Shown here: positions 1 through 7,548 of the stretch, piece by piece | Position numbering within the stretch: position 1 is the stretch's first letter | Layout of the letters: the number at the start of each line of letters is the position of its first letter | Assembly: GCA_902796695.1 (NCBI GenBank) | Contig: CADBQE010000068.1 | Location: forward strand, 1 to 7,548 | Length of the DNA stretch: 7,548 nucleotides | Direction of reading: 5' to 3' | Source: an uncultured Lachnospiraceae bacterium | Lineage (GTDB): Bacteria; Bacillota; Clostridia; Lachnospirales; Lachnospiraceae | Position numbers and translations under genes: made by a program | The notes under the pieces: generated by a model | Seen by the model: the letters and a program-made list of their open reading frames with translations, nothing else | Told to the model about the DNA's origin: nothing | Databases searched by the model: none

Positions 1-38
1 ATGATATCGTAGGGGCCGACGGCCCAGGCCGCCCTCTC

Positions 39-55
39 TTGCTGCTGCGCAGCAA
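39..55. repeat. Small perfect inverted repeat in left-edge non-coding DNA
   Basis: TTGCTGC (39-45) and GCAGCAA (49-55) are perfect 7-base arms around a 3-base loop. Nearby, GGGCCGA (13-19) is complementary to TCGGCCC (72-78) and would enclose this hairpin, and GGGCC/GGCCC (13-17/21-25) form another short palindrome. No open reading frame with a convincing start covers positions 1-130. The density of palindromes suggests a degenerate intergenic repeat or the transcript end of a gene lying to the left, but there is no proper T-run on either strand. The function is unknown. Confidence 0.4.
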
Positions 56-99
56 TTCACCTTGTTTGTAATCGGCCCGCGGCGGATGGCGGGTCACAA

Positions 100-132
100 A
101 ACGTGACAAAGGAACCGTCCCCCTGTCACGTT
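100..132 (-). terminator. Hairpin at the end of the lysR/CoA-transferase transcript (terminator-like or dispersed repeat)
   Basis: Perfect 9-base arms AACGTGACA (100-108) and TGTCACGTT (124-132) enclose a 15-base centre. Read as minus-strand RNA, the centre (GGGGGAC, one base, GTTCCTT) can continue the stem with A-U, G-C and three G-U pairs, giving up to about 16 stacked pairs. The hairpin begins inside the TAA stop codon (131-133, minus) of the CoA-transferase, and only four T residues follow it on that strand. It could therefore act as a weak intrinsic terminator or a 3' RNA-stabilising structure. A third GTCAC copy at 93-97 can pair with 103-107. From memory, the GTGACA...GGGGACGGTTC...TGTCAC core resembles a repeat scattered between genes in several clostridial genomes; this could not be searched here. 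Confidence 0.5.
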
Positions 133-1444
133 ACAGGCGGGAGGCGAAGGCGGCAAGGTCGGGGCGGAAGGAGGGGTGGGCGATGGCGGTCAGGGCGTCG
201 GCACGTTCGCGGAGGGTTTTGCCGGAGAGGGAGGCGATGCCGTATTCGGTGACGACGTACTGGATCTGGGTGCGGGGGGCGGAAACGACGGAGCCGCCGG
301 TGATGAAGGGGACGATGTTGGAGGTCAGCGTGCCGTCCTTGGCGGTGTGGGTGGAGTTCAGGCAGATAAAGCCTTTGCCGCCTTCGGAGCGGTAGGCGCC
401 TTCCAGGAAGTCCATCTGGCCGCCGATGCCGGAGAGCTGGCGGGAGCCGGCGGATTCCCCGTTTTCCTGTCCCATCAGGTCCACCTGCACGGCGCCGTTG
501 ATGCTGATCACGTTCTTCAGCGAGCCGATGCGCGCCGGGTCGTGGATGTAGTCGATATCCGCCGGCCGGAAAAGATCCGGGCAGTCCGACAGCCATTCGT
601 AGAATTCTTCGGAGCCGACGGCCAGGTTCCAGGCGGAGCGGCCGCGGTCGAATTCCTTGCGGGCATTCGTCAGCTTGCCGGCCCGGTACAGGGCCAGGAA
701 GGCGTCGCTGATGGTCCCTGTATGGCAGCCCAGGTCCTTCCGGTCCGAATCCGCGATCATCTTTGCCGCCGTAAACGGCACGCCGCCCACGCCCAGGGCC
801 AGGACCGCGCCGTCCGGGATCTCGTTCACCACCAGTTCCGCGATCTTCCGGTCCGTTTCCGATGCCTCGCGGTAGCGGCGCACCGGCAGCGGCTCGTGCT
901 CTCCTTCCACAATATAATCCGCTTCGGACAGGTGCACGCGGTGAGAACCGTCCACGCCCTGCAGCATCGGATAGCGTTCATTGATCTCGAAAATGACGGT
1001 CCGCGCGCTTTCGAAAACGGTCCGCCACGCATAATTGGAGATCCCCAGCCCGCAGTATCCGGCCGCGTCCGGCTTCGAGACCGGCACGAAGGCCACGTCC
1101 GTGCGGATATAGCGGCGCCGGTACAGGGTCGGCAGTGCGCGGAGCATTACGGGCATGAACTGCACCAGGCCGCGCGCCTGCAGCTTCCGCTCGTAGTCGC
1201 CGATATGCCAGCTGTACCAGGAAAAGGCTTTTTGCTCCGGGTCGCATTCCACGGCTTCGATCCGCGGCCGGATCACCAGGCCGCCGCGCAGCTTCACGTC
1301 CCGCAGCTCATCCCGGCGCGCGGCCAGTGCCCGGTCCAGCAGTTCCGGGAAGCCCGCGCTGAACCCGTAGTCCACCCAGTCGCCGCAGCGTACGGCCTTT
1401 ACGGCCTCTTCCGGGGTCACGATCCTGCTCAGATAATCCGTCAT
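131..1444 (-). CDS. Class I (acetyl-CoA hydrolase/4-hydroxybutyrate type) CoA-transferase, catalytic glutamate replaced by glycine
   Basis: This 437-residue protein is full length for the acetyl-CoA hydrolase/transferase family, whose members move CoA between short acyl-CoAs and carboxylates in the cytoplasm; it most resembles butyryl-CoA:acetate and 4-hydroxybutyrate CoA-transferases. Visible family blocks are GVGGVP near residue 219, KDLG-x-HT at 236-242, the AGKLTN-x-RK stretch after it, SGIGGQMDF near 340, and GGKGFICL followed by YVVTEYG in the C-terminal third. ATG at 1444 is preceded by AAGGAG (1452-1457) with a 7-base spacer. The gene starts 17 bases after lysR ends, so it is probably co-transcribed and perhaps controlled by that regulator. 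The oddity is residue 243 (GGG codon, 716-718): the family has glutamate here (HTE), the residue that forms the acyl-enzyme thioester. Transferase activity may be lost or changed, for example to hydrolysis. The substrate cannot be deduced. The family call is firm and the activity uncertain. Confidence 0.9.
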   Translation of the reverse strand: MTDYLSRIVTPEEAVKAVRCGDWVDYGFSAGFPELLDRALAARRDELRDVKLRGGLVIRPRIEAVECDPEQKAFSWYSWHIGDYERKLQARGLVQFMPVMLRALPTLYRRRYIRTDVAFVPVSKPDAAGYCGLGISNYAWRTVFESARTVIFEINERYPMLQGVDGSHRVHLSEADYIVEGEHEPLPVRRYREASETDRKIAELVVNEIPDGAVLALGVGGVPFTAAKMIADSDRKDLGCHTGTISDAFLALYRAGKLTNARKEFDRGRSAWNLAVGSEEFYEWLSDCPDLFRPADIDYIHDPARIGSLKNVISINGAVQVDLMGQENGESAGSRQLSGIGGQMDFLEGAYRSEGGKGFICLNSTHTAKDGTLTSNIVPFITGGSVVSAPRTQIQYVVTEYGIASLSGKTLRERADALTAIAHPSFRPDLAAFASRL

Positions 1445-1460
1445 TGTTTTTCTCCTTCCG

Positions 1461-2342
1461 TTACCTCTGATACCGGGCCTTCACGTACTCGATAAACCGC
1501 TCCTCCACGGCGGGAAGCTGATGCTCCTTGCGCCAGACAAACAGGTATTCCACGGTTTTGTCCCGGCCGGCGATCTCGCGCGAGATCAGGGAATCATTCA
1601 TGATATAAGCTGTCTGCGGGAAAATACTGATGCCGATGCCCCGTCCCGCCAGGGCGGCGGCGTCCAGATAGTTGTCCATTTCGCACACGATGTCCGGTTC
1701 CTCGCCGATCTCGCGGAACCATGCGCGGATCTCTTCGATATGCGCCTTGCGGCTGGGCACGATCAGCGGTTCCCGGACCAGATCCCGGACGTCCAGCGCT
1801 CTGTCGGATGCCAGGGCCAGCGGATGCGCGCGGCTCATCAGCGCCACCATCTTCTCCTGCCCCACCCGGAAGCTGCTGAGCAGCTGCTGGTCGTACGGGG
1901 GCGTGATCACAGCCAGCCCGATCAGGCCGCCGCGCATCTTTTCGATCAGATCGTCGCTGTTGCCGTCCAGGATCCGGAAGCGGACGCCCGGATGCTCCGC
2001 CAGAAAGCCGACGAACCACTCGGCCGCGATATCCGGCGCCATGCCTTCCACGAGCCCCACCGTCACGGTCCCCGTCATGCCCCGGCTTAAGGACGTAACC
2101 TCGGCCGCCGCCTTCTCCGACAGATTCAGGATGTCCTTGGCGTGCCGGTAGAGGAGCTGTCCCGCCTCGGTCAGTTTCAGATGCCTTTTCCCGCGGATGA
2201 ACAGTTCCGTGCCGAGCTCTTCTTCCAGATTCCGGATCTGCGCGCTTAAGGGCGGCTGGCTGATCCGGAGGATCCCGGCCGCACGCGTGATATTCAGTTC
2301 TTCTGCGACTGTCACAAAATATTTCAGGGTCCGGAGTTCCAT
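1461..2342 (-). CDS. LysR-type transcriptional regulator
   Basis: This is a 293-residue protein of normal LysR length. The N-terminal winged helix-turn-helix occupies about residues 1-60: MELRTLKYFVTVAEELNITRAA leads into the recognition-helix region ISQPPLSAQIRNLEEELG, and then LFIRGKRHLKLTEAG. A linker helix covers about 65-90. From about residue 93 (TVTVGLVEG) to the end lies the periplasmic-binding-protein-like effector domain, with the usual AEHPGVRF and GRGIGISIFP segments. No membrane segment is seen. ATG at 2342 has GAGG (2350-2353) 7 bases upstream. The gene is divergent from pyrG and in the same direction as the CoA-transferase, 17 bases ahead of it. By the usual logic of the family it probably controls its own operon in response to a small carboxylate or acyl-CoA-derived ligand; the ligand cannot be read from sequence. 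Control of pyrG is possible but less likely. Confidence 0.93.
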   Translation of the reverse strand: MELRTLKYFVTVAEELNITRAAGILRISQPPLSAQIRNLEEELGTELFIRGKRHLKLTEAGQLLYRHAKDILNLSEKAAAEVTSLSRGMTGTVTVGLVEGMAPDIAAEWFVGFLAEHPGVRFRILDGNSDDLIEKMRGGLIGLAVITPPYDQQLLSSFRVGQEKMVALMSRAHPLALASDRALDVRDLVREPLIVPSRKAHIEEIRAWFREIGEEPDIVCEMDNYLDAAALAGRGIGISIFPQTAYIMNDSLISREIAGRDKTVEYLFVWRKEHQLPAVEERFIEYVKARYQR

Positions 2343-2355
2343 ACAAATGCCTCAT

Positions 2356-2372
2356 CATACTTTTTCCGTATG
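2356..2372. promoter_or_regulatory. Candidate LysR-binding box
   Basis: CATAC (2356-2360) and GTATG (2368-2372) are a perfect 5-base inverted repeat with a 7-base AT-rich spacer. The inner bases give T-N11-A, the signature of LysR-family sites. Further GTAT half-sites follow at 2373, 2385 and 2391. The box sits between the predicted lysR transcription start and its ribosome binding site, a position that suits autorepression. No binding data support it; it is a pattern match only. Confidence 0.4.
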
Positions 2373-2383
2373 GTATCGCCAAT

Positions 2384-2412
2384 AGTATAGGTATTTTATT
2401 TTATGCTGTCAA
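2384..2412 (-). promoter_or_regulatory. Sigma-A promoter of the lysR/CoA-transferase transcript
   Basis: On the minus strand a perfect -35 box TTGACA (2407-2412) is followed by a 17-base AT-rich spacer (2390-2406) and a -10 box TATACT (2384-2389), five of six bases matching consensus. Transcription should start near 2377, leaving a leader of about 35 bases before the lysR ATG. This is the best promoter match in the window. Its -35 box lies inside the candidate pyrG promoter on the other strand. Confidence 0.75.
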
Positions 2413-2423
2413 GGTGGTACACT
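2395..2423 (+). promoter_or_regulatory. Candidate pyrG promoter with extended -10
   Basis: The -10 box TACACT (2418-2423) matches four of six consensus bases and carries the TGn extension (TGG at 2415-2417). At a 17-base spacing the -35 region is TTTATT (2395-2400), a poor match, so recognition would depend on the extended -10. The start would fall near 2428-2430, leaving a leader of about 55 bases with no terminator-antiterminator pair that I can see. A ribosome binding site AGGAGG (2470-2475) lies 8 bases before the pyrG ATG. Confidence 0.4.
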
Positions 2424-2483
2424 GCTAAGGTGTTGAAAAAACTAAGCCCTCATTGAGCATCCGATCCGCAGGAGGCGCCTGAA

Positions 2484-4091
2484 ATGAAGTATATTTTTAT
2501 TACCGGAGGCGTTGTCTCCGGTCTGGGGAAAGGAATCTGTGCCGCTTCGCTGGCCCGGCTGTTAAAGGCACGCGGCTTCCGCGTGCAGAATCAGAAATTC
2601 GATCCGTATCTGAATGTGGATCCGGGGACCATGAGCCCCTATCAGCACGGGGAGGTTTTCGTGACCGAGGACGGGGCGGAAACCGACCTGGACCTGGGCC
2701 ATTACGAGCGCTTTGCGGACGAAGCGCTGAGCGCGGATTCCTCCGTGTCCTCCGGCCGGATCTACTGGAGCGTCTTAAACCGGGAACGACGGGGCGAATA
2801 CCTGGGCCGCACGATCCAGATCATTCCCCATATCACGGATGAGATCAAGCGGAACATTTACAAAATGGAAGAAAAAGGCCTGGACGCGGCGATCTGCGAG
2901 ATCGGCGGCACGGTCGGCGATATCGAGAGCCAGCCTTACCTGGAGGCGATCCGCCAGGTGGCCGGGGAAAAAGGACGGGAAAACGTCCTGTTCATCCACG
3001 TGCCGCTGGTCGTGGAGATCCCGGGCAGCCGCGAGCTCAAAAGCAAGCCCGTGCAGCATTCCGTGCGGGAGCTGCAGGCCGCCGGCATCAAGCCCGATAT
3101 CCTGGTCTGCCGCACGGATCAGCCGCTGACGGAAGAGATCCGCGAGAAGATCGCCCTTCTCTGCAGCCTGGACAAGGAGGCGGTGATCGAAAGCCTGACC
3201 GCGGACACGATCTACGCGGTCCCGCTGATGCTGGAGGAAGAAGGACTGGCGCGGACCGTCTGCCGTCGTCTGGGACTGCCGGACCGAAATCCCGATCTGA
3301 CCGAATGGGAAGCCATGGTCCGCCGCATCCGGACCGCGGACCGGACCGTCCGGATCGCGTTAGTGGGCAAATATGTGCAGCTGCACGACGCCTATCTCAG
3401 CATAGAGGAGGCGCTGCACCATGCGGCCGCCGCCTGCGGAGCCCGCGCCGAGATTCACTGGATCGATTCCGAAACCGTAACGGAGGCCTCCGCCCCCGGG
3501 ATCCTGCAGGACTGCGACGGCATCCTGGTGCCCGGCGGCTTCGGCAGCCGCGGCATCGAAGGCATGATCGCTGCCGCCCGCTATGCCCGCGAGCACGGCA
3601 TTCCCTACTTTGGCATCTGTCTGGGCATGCAGATCGCCGTGATCGAATTTGCCCGGAACGTGCTGCACTGGGCGGACGCGAATTCCACGGAATTTGACGA
3701 AAATACCGCCCATCCCGTCATCGACCTGATGCCGGACCAGGTGCATATCACGGAAAAAGGCGGCACCATGCGGCTGGGAAGCTGGCCGTGTGTTCTCACG
3801 TCCGGCTCGCTGGCGGCAAAGGCTTACGGCGTGCCGCATATTTCCGAGCGTCACCGCCACCGCTATGAATTCAATAATGCTTACCGCACGATCCTGGAGC
3901 AGAAAGGCCTGCGTCTGTCCGGGCAGTCCCCGGACGGAAAACTGGTGGAGATCACCGAGCTTTCCGCCGGCAGCTGGTTCGTGGGCGTCCAGTTCCATCC
4001 GGAATTCCAAAGCCGCCCCAACCGGCCGCATCCGCTGTTTACCGCCCTCTGCAAAGCACAGCTGGAAAACCGGGCGGCAGTAAAACAATAA
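2484..4091 (+). CDS. pyrG: CTP synthase (glutamine-hydrolysing)
   Basis: Converts UTP, ATP and glutamine to CTP, the last step of de novo pyrimidine nucleotide synthesis, as a cytoplasmic tetramer. The 535-residue length is standard. The synthetase domain (about 1-266) begins with the P-loop GGVVSGLGKG at 8-17, then KFDPYLNVDPGTMSPYQHG (38-56), the metal/ATP region TDLDLGHYERF (67-77), GGTVGDIES (141-149) and the UTP/CTP-binding KPVQHSVRELQ (188-198). The class I glutamine amidotransferase domain (about 289-535) has oxyanion segment GGFGSRG, nucleophile Cys379 in GICLGMQ (377-383), RHRHRYEFNN, and His505/Glu507 in FHPEF, so the catalytic triad is intact. ATG at 2484 has AGGAGG 8 bases upstream. 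It leads a same-direction cluster with glnN, which could supply its glutamine, and glmS. Nothing is missing or unusual in the protein. Confidence 0.99.
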   Translation: MKYIFITGGVVSGLGKGICAASLARLLKARGFRVQNQKFDPYLNVDPGTMSPYQHGEVFVTEDGAETDLDLGHYERFADEALSADSSVSSGRIYWSVLNRERRGEYLGRTIQIIPHITDEIKRNIYKMEEKGLDAAICEIGGTVGDIESQPYLEAIRQVAGEKGRENVLFIHVPLVVEIPGSRELKSKPVQHSVRELQAAGIKPDILVCRTDQPLTEEIREKIALLCSLDKEAVIESLTADTIYAVPLMLEEEGLARTVCRRLGLPDRNPDLTEWEAMVRRIRTADRTVRIALVGKYVQLHDAYLSIEEALHHAAAACGARAEIHWIDSETVTEASAPGILQDCDGILVPGGFGSRGIEGMIAAARYAREHGIPYFGICLGMQIAVIEFARNVLHWADANSTEFDENTAHPVIDLMPDQVHITEKGGTMRLGSWPCVLTSGSLAAKAYGVPHISERHRHRYEFNNAYRTILEQKGLRLSGQSPDGKLVEITELSAGSWFVGVQFHPEFQSRPNRPHPLFTALCKAQLENRAAVKQ

Positions 4092-4095
4092 CCGC

Positions 4096-4130
4096 TCCGC
4101 AGCCGGCCGGCGCCATGTCCGCGCTGCGGA
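4096..4130 (+). other. Stem-loop between pyrG and glnN
   Basis: TCCGCAGC (4096-4103) and GCTGCGGA (4123-4130) are perfect 8-base arms around a 19-base GC-rich loop that begins 5 bases after the pyrG stop codon. The following bases are A/C-rich (AAACAACCAAG) with no T-run, so it is not a standard intrinsic terminator. It may stabilise the pyrG end of a longer mRNA, mark a processing site, or only reflect GC-rich spacer DNA. Confidence 0.4.
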
Positions 4131-4165
4131 AACAACCAAGACACTATATACGAGGAGACGGCATT

Positions 4166-6229
4166 ATGGGAAAGACCCCCGGTGAAAACGAACGATTCGG
4201 CATCGATCTGTTTAATGAGAGGACCATGCAGCGCTATATTTCCGAAGCATCGCTCTCCGTCTGGCGGGAGTGCGTGCGCAAGCGCACCGTGCTGCCGGAA
4301 AAAATCGCGGACGATATCGCGGACGGCATGAAGCGCTGGGCTCTGGAAAAAGGCGCGACCCACTATACCCACTGGTTCCAGCCCTTAAACGGCGAAACCG
4401 CGGAAAAGCACGAAGGCTTTCTGATCCCGGACGGCCGCGACGGATACCGCATGGAGTTTTCCCGCAAAGAGCTGCTGCGCGGCGAGCCGGACGCCTCTTC
4501 GTTTCCCTCCGGCGGTCTGCGCTCCACCTTCGAGGCCCGCGGCTACAGCGCCTGGGATCCCACGTCCTATGCCTTCATCAAAGATAAAGTTCTGTGCATC
4601 CCCACTGTCTTCTGCACCTATTCCGGAGAAGTCCTGGACAAAAAAACGCCGCTGCTGCGCTCTTCCGACGCCCTGAACCGCCAGGCGGTCCGGGTTCTGA
4701 AGCTGCTGGGCGACGAGCACACGGAAAGCGTCCGCGTCAATATCGGGGCCGAGCAGGAATATTTCCTGATCCCGAAGGACCTGTTCCAGCAGCGGGAAGA
4801 CCTGCGGCTGTGCGGCCGGACACTGATTGGGGCGGACGCCACCAAGAAGCAGGAGCTGGAGGATCATTATTACGGGGCCATCAAGCCGGAAATCGCCGCT
4901 TTCATGCAGGACCTCAACGAGGAGCTCTGGAAGCTCGGGATCTGCGCGAAGACAGAGCACAACGAGGTGGCGCCGGCCCAGTATGAAATGGCGCCGTTCT
5001 TTACCGATGCCAACACCGCCAACGACCAGAACCAGCTGACGATGGAGATCATGAAGCGCGTAGCGGACCGCCATGACCTGGTCTGCCTGTTCCACGAGAA
5101 GCCCTTCGCCGGCATCAACGGTTCCGGCAAGCACGTCAACTGGTCCGTCTCTACGGACAAAGGCGAAAACCTCTTTTCTCCGGGGACTACCCCGGCGGAA
5201 AACATCCGGTTTCTGCTGTTCCTGACGGCCTTTATCAAAGGGGTGGATGAGTACGCGGGGCTGCTGCGCTGCTCGGCGGCCCACGCCGGCAACGACCACC
5301 GCCTGGGCGGGCAGGAAGCGCCGCCCGCCATCATTTCCGTCTTTGTCGGATCGGAGCTGGAGGCCGTGATCGATTCCCTGATCAACGACGAGCCCTATAC
5401 CGGCCGCGAAGACCGCCTGCTGACCGTCGGCAAGGACGTCCTGATGCATCTTTCCCAGGACAACACGGACCGCAACCGCACCTCGCCGGTGGCCTTCACC
5501 GGCAATAAATTCGAATTCCGCATGCCCGGCGCCAGCCAGTCCATCGCGACGCCGGTCACGTATCTGAATACGATCATGGCCCAGGAGCTGAAAGAATGCG
5601 CGGAATATCTGGAGACCCGGGACGACCGTGCCGAAGCCGTCCGGAGCCTCATCCGCGATATGCTCTCCGCCCACCGCCGCATCCTGTTTTCCGGCAACGG
5701 CTACGATCCGGCCTGGGTGGAGGAAGCCGCCCGGCGCGGCCTGAAAAATCTGCGCACGACGGCGGAGACCATTCCGGAATTCCTCCGGGAAGAGAATGTC
5801 CGCCTGCTGACCGAAAACGGGATCTACAGCAGTGCGGAGATCGCCTCCCGCAACGAGATCCATCAGGAAAGCTACTGCGGGACCACCGCGATCGAAGCCC
5901 GCACGATGCGGGAAATGATCCGGAAGAATATTTTCGGCGCCGTCAGCGCCTTCCTTTCCTCCATGGACGGCGCTTTCTATTTCGAAAAAGAACTGAAAAA
6001 GACAGCCGGAATGCTGGGCAACGACCTGCTGCAGGCCGTGAAAGATCTGGAGGAAGCGCTGGAAGCGTTTGAAGCGGCCTCCGATCCCGCTTCCCGCCTG
6101 GAGATCGCCAGCACGCGGCTGACGGCCCGGATGGCGGACTGCCGGCGGATCACGGACCAGCTGGAGGATGTGATCGATTCCCGCTTCTGGCCGTATCCGA
6201 CTTATACGCGGCTGCTCTTTGCGATCTGA
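4166..6229 (+). CDS. glnN: Glutamine synthetase type III
   Basis: Makes glutamine from glutamate, ammonia and ATP in the cytoplasm, the main entry of ammonia into metabolism. The 687-residue length and motif set are those of the type III family, much longer than GlnA (about 450 residues). In order: THYTHWFQPLNGETAEKH (65-82), GEPDASSFPSGGLR (106-119), LDKKTPLLRS (157-166), metal-ligand segment GAEQEYF (194-200), KTEHNEVAPAQ (262-272), NGSGKHVNWS (318-327), the glutamate-binding region AGNDHRLGGQEAPPAI (374-389), DRNRTSPVAFTGNKFEFR (435-452), an alpha-helical C-terminal part, and WPYPTY near the end. ATG at 4166 was chosen because GAGGAG (4152-4157) lies 8 bases before it; an in-frame ATG at 4115 has no such site and would start inside the stem-loop. 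It follows pyrG by 74 bases and precedes glmS by 14, probably on a shared transcript. All the expected family motifs are present. Confidence 0.97.
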   Translation: MGKTPGENERFGIDLFNERTMQRYISEASLSVWRECVRKRTVLPEKIADDIADGMKRWALEKGATHYTHWFQPLNGETAEKHEGFLIPDGRDGYRMEFSRKELLRGEPDASSFPSGGLRSTFEARGYSAWDPTSYAFIKDKVLCIPTVFCTYSGEVLDKKTPLLRSSDALNRQAVRVLKLLGDEHTESVRVNIGAEQEYFLIPKDLFQQREDLRLCGRTLIGADATKKQELEDHYYGAIKPEIAAFMQDLNEELWKLGICAKTEHNEVAPAQYEMAPFFTDANTANDQNQLTMEIMKRVADRHDLVCLFHEKPFAGINGSGKHVNWSVSTDKGENLFSPGTTPAENIRFLLFLTAFIKGVDEYAGLLRCSAAHAGNDHRLGGQEAPPAIISVFVGSELEAVIDSLINDEPYTGREDRLLTVGKDVLMHLSQDNTDRNRTSPVAFTGNKFEFRMPGASQSIATPVTYLNTIMAQELKECAEYLETRDDRAEAVRSLIRDMLSAHRRILFSGNGYDPAWVEEAARRGLKNLRTTAETIPEFLREENVRLLTENGIYSSAEIASRNEIHQESYCGTTAIEARTMREMIRKNIFGAVSAFLSSMDGAFYFEKELKKTAGMLGNDLLQAVKDLEEALEAFEAASDPASRLEIASTRLTARMADCRRITDQLEDVIDSRFWPYPTYTRLLFAI

Positions 6230-6243
6230 AGGAGGAACGGATC

Positions 6244-7548
<1,305 letters not shown>

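Noticed and set aside
131..1444. Naming the CoA-transferase as butyryl-CoA:acetate CoA-transferase (but)
   Set aside because: Resemblance is at family level only, the catalytic glutamate is absent, and no other butyrate pathway genes are in the window.
176..1495. A 439-codon plus-strand open frame opposite the CoA-transferase
   Set aside because: It is antisense to a protein with clear family motifs, its translation is low-complexity Gly/Ala/Arg/His-rich with no recognisable domain, and it arises from GC-rich codon bias.
2424..2483. CTP-sensed attenuation leader before pyrG as in Bacillus
   Set aside because: The short leader shows no terminator hairpin with a T-run and no initial GGGC start at the predicted transcription start.
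4122..4150. TATATA at 4145-4150 as a -10 box of a glnN promoter
   Set aside because: No acceptable -35 box lies 16-18 bases upstream, and a start here would fall at about the ribosome binding site.
4115..4165. Upstream in-frame ATG at 4115 as the glnN start
   Set aside because: No ribosome binding site precedes it and it falls in the stem-loop; ATG at 4166 has GAGGAG at ideal distance and fits the family's N-terminus.
4385..5863. A 492-codon minus-strand open frame opposite glnN
   Set aside because: It is a shadow of the type III glutamine synthetase, which shows all family motifs on the plus strand; the antisense translation matches nothing I recognise.

Overview
The window (7,548 bases, GC-rich) looks like chromosomal DNA of an anaerobic Gram-positive bacterium, probably a GC-rich member of the Clostridia from gut or a similar habitat. 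The reasons are strong AGGAGG-type ribosome binding sites before the genes, a class I CoA-transferase resembling the butyryl-CoA:acetate / 4-hydroxybutyrate CoA-transferases of butyrate-forming Clostridia, a type III glutamine synthetase, and a pyrG of Firmicute type. The family-level placement is inference. There are four complete genes and one gene cut by the right edge, with no RNA genes, IS elements or CRISPR arrays.

Left part (1-2342, minus strand). A LysR-type regulator is followed after 17 bases by a CoA-transferase, apparently as one two-gene transcript. A near-consensus sigma-A promoter (TTGACA, 17-base spacer, TATACT) lies upstream of lysR. A CATAC-N7-GTATG inverted repeat in its leader fits the T-N11-A pattern of LysR boxes. 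The transcript runs into a long hairpin (100-132) that overlaps the stop codon of the CoA-transferase and resembles a dispersed clostridial repeat. The CoA-transferase has kept its overall family sequence, but its catalytic glutamate position reads glycine (HTG instead of HTE), which makes it the most unusual gene here.

Right part (2484-7548, plus strand). pyrG (CTP synthase), glnN (type III glutamine synthetase) and glmS (glucosamine-6-phosphate synthase, C-terminus outside the window) run in the same direction with gaps of 74 and 14 bases. The enzyme in the middle makes glutamine; the two flanking enzymes spend it, one for CTP and one for amino sugar and cell wall synthesis. glmS has no room for a glmS ribozyme in front of it, so its control is probably shared with glnN. 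The divergent promoters of lysR and pyrG overlap in a 141-base intergenic region.

Most of the window is ordinary housekeeping metabolism. I did not find a clearly new system. The points worth a second look are the CoA-transferase without its catalytic glutamate, the glutamine-centred gene cluster, the missing glmS ribozyme, the overlapping divergent promoters and the hairpin repeat at the left end.
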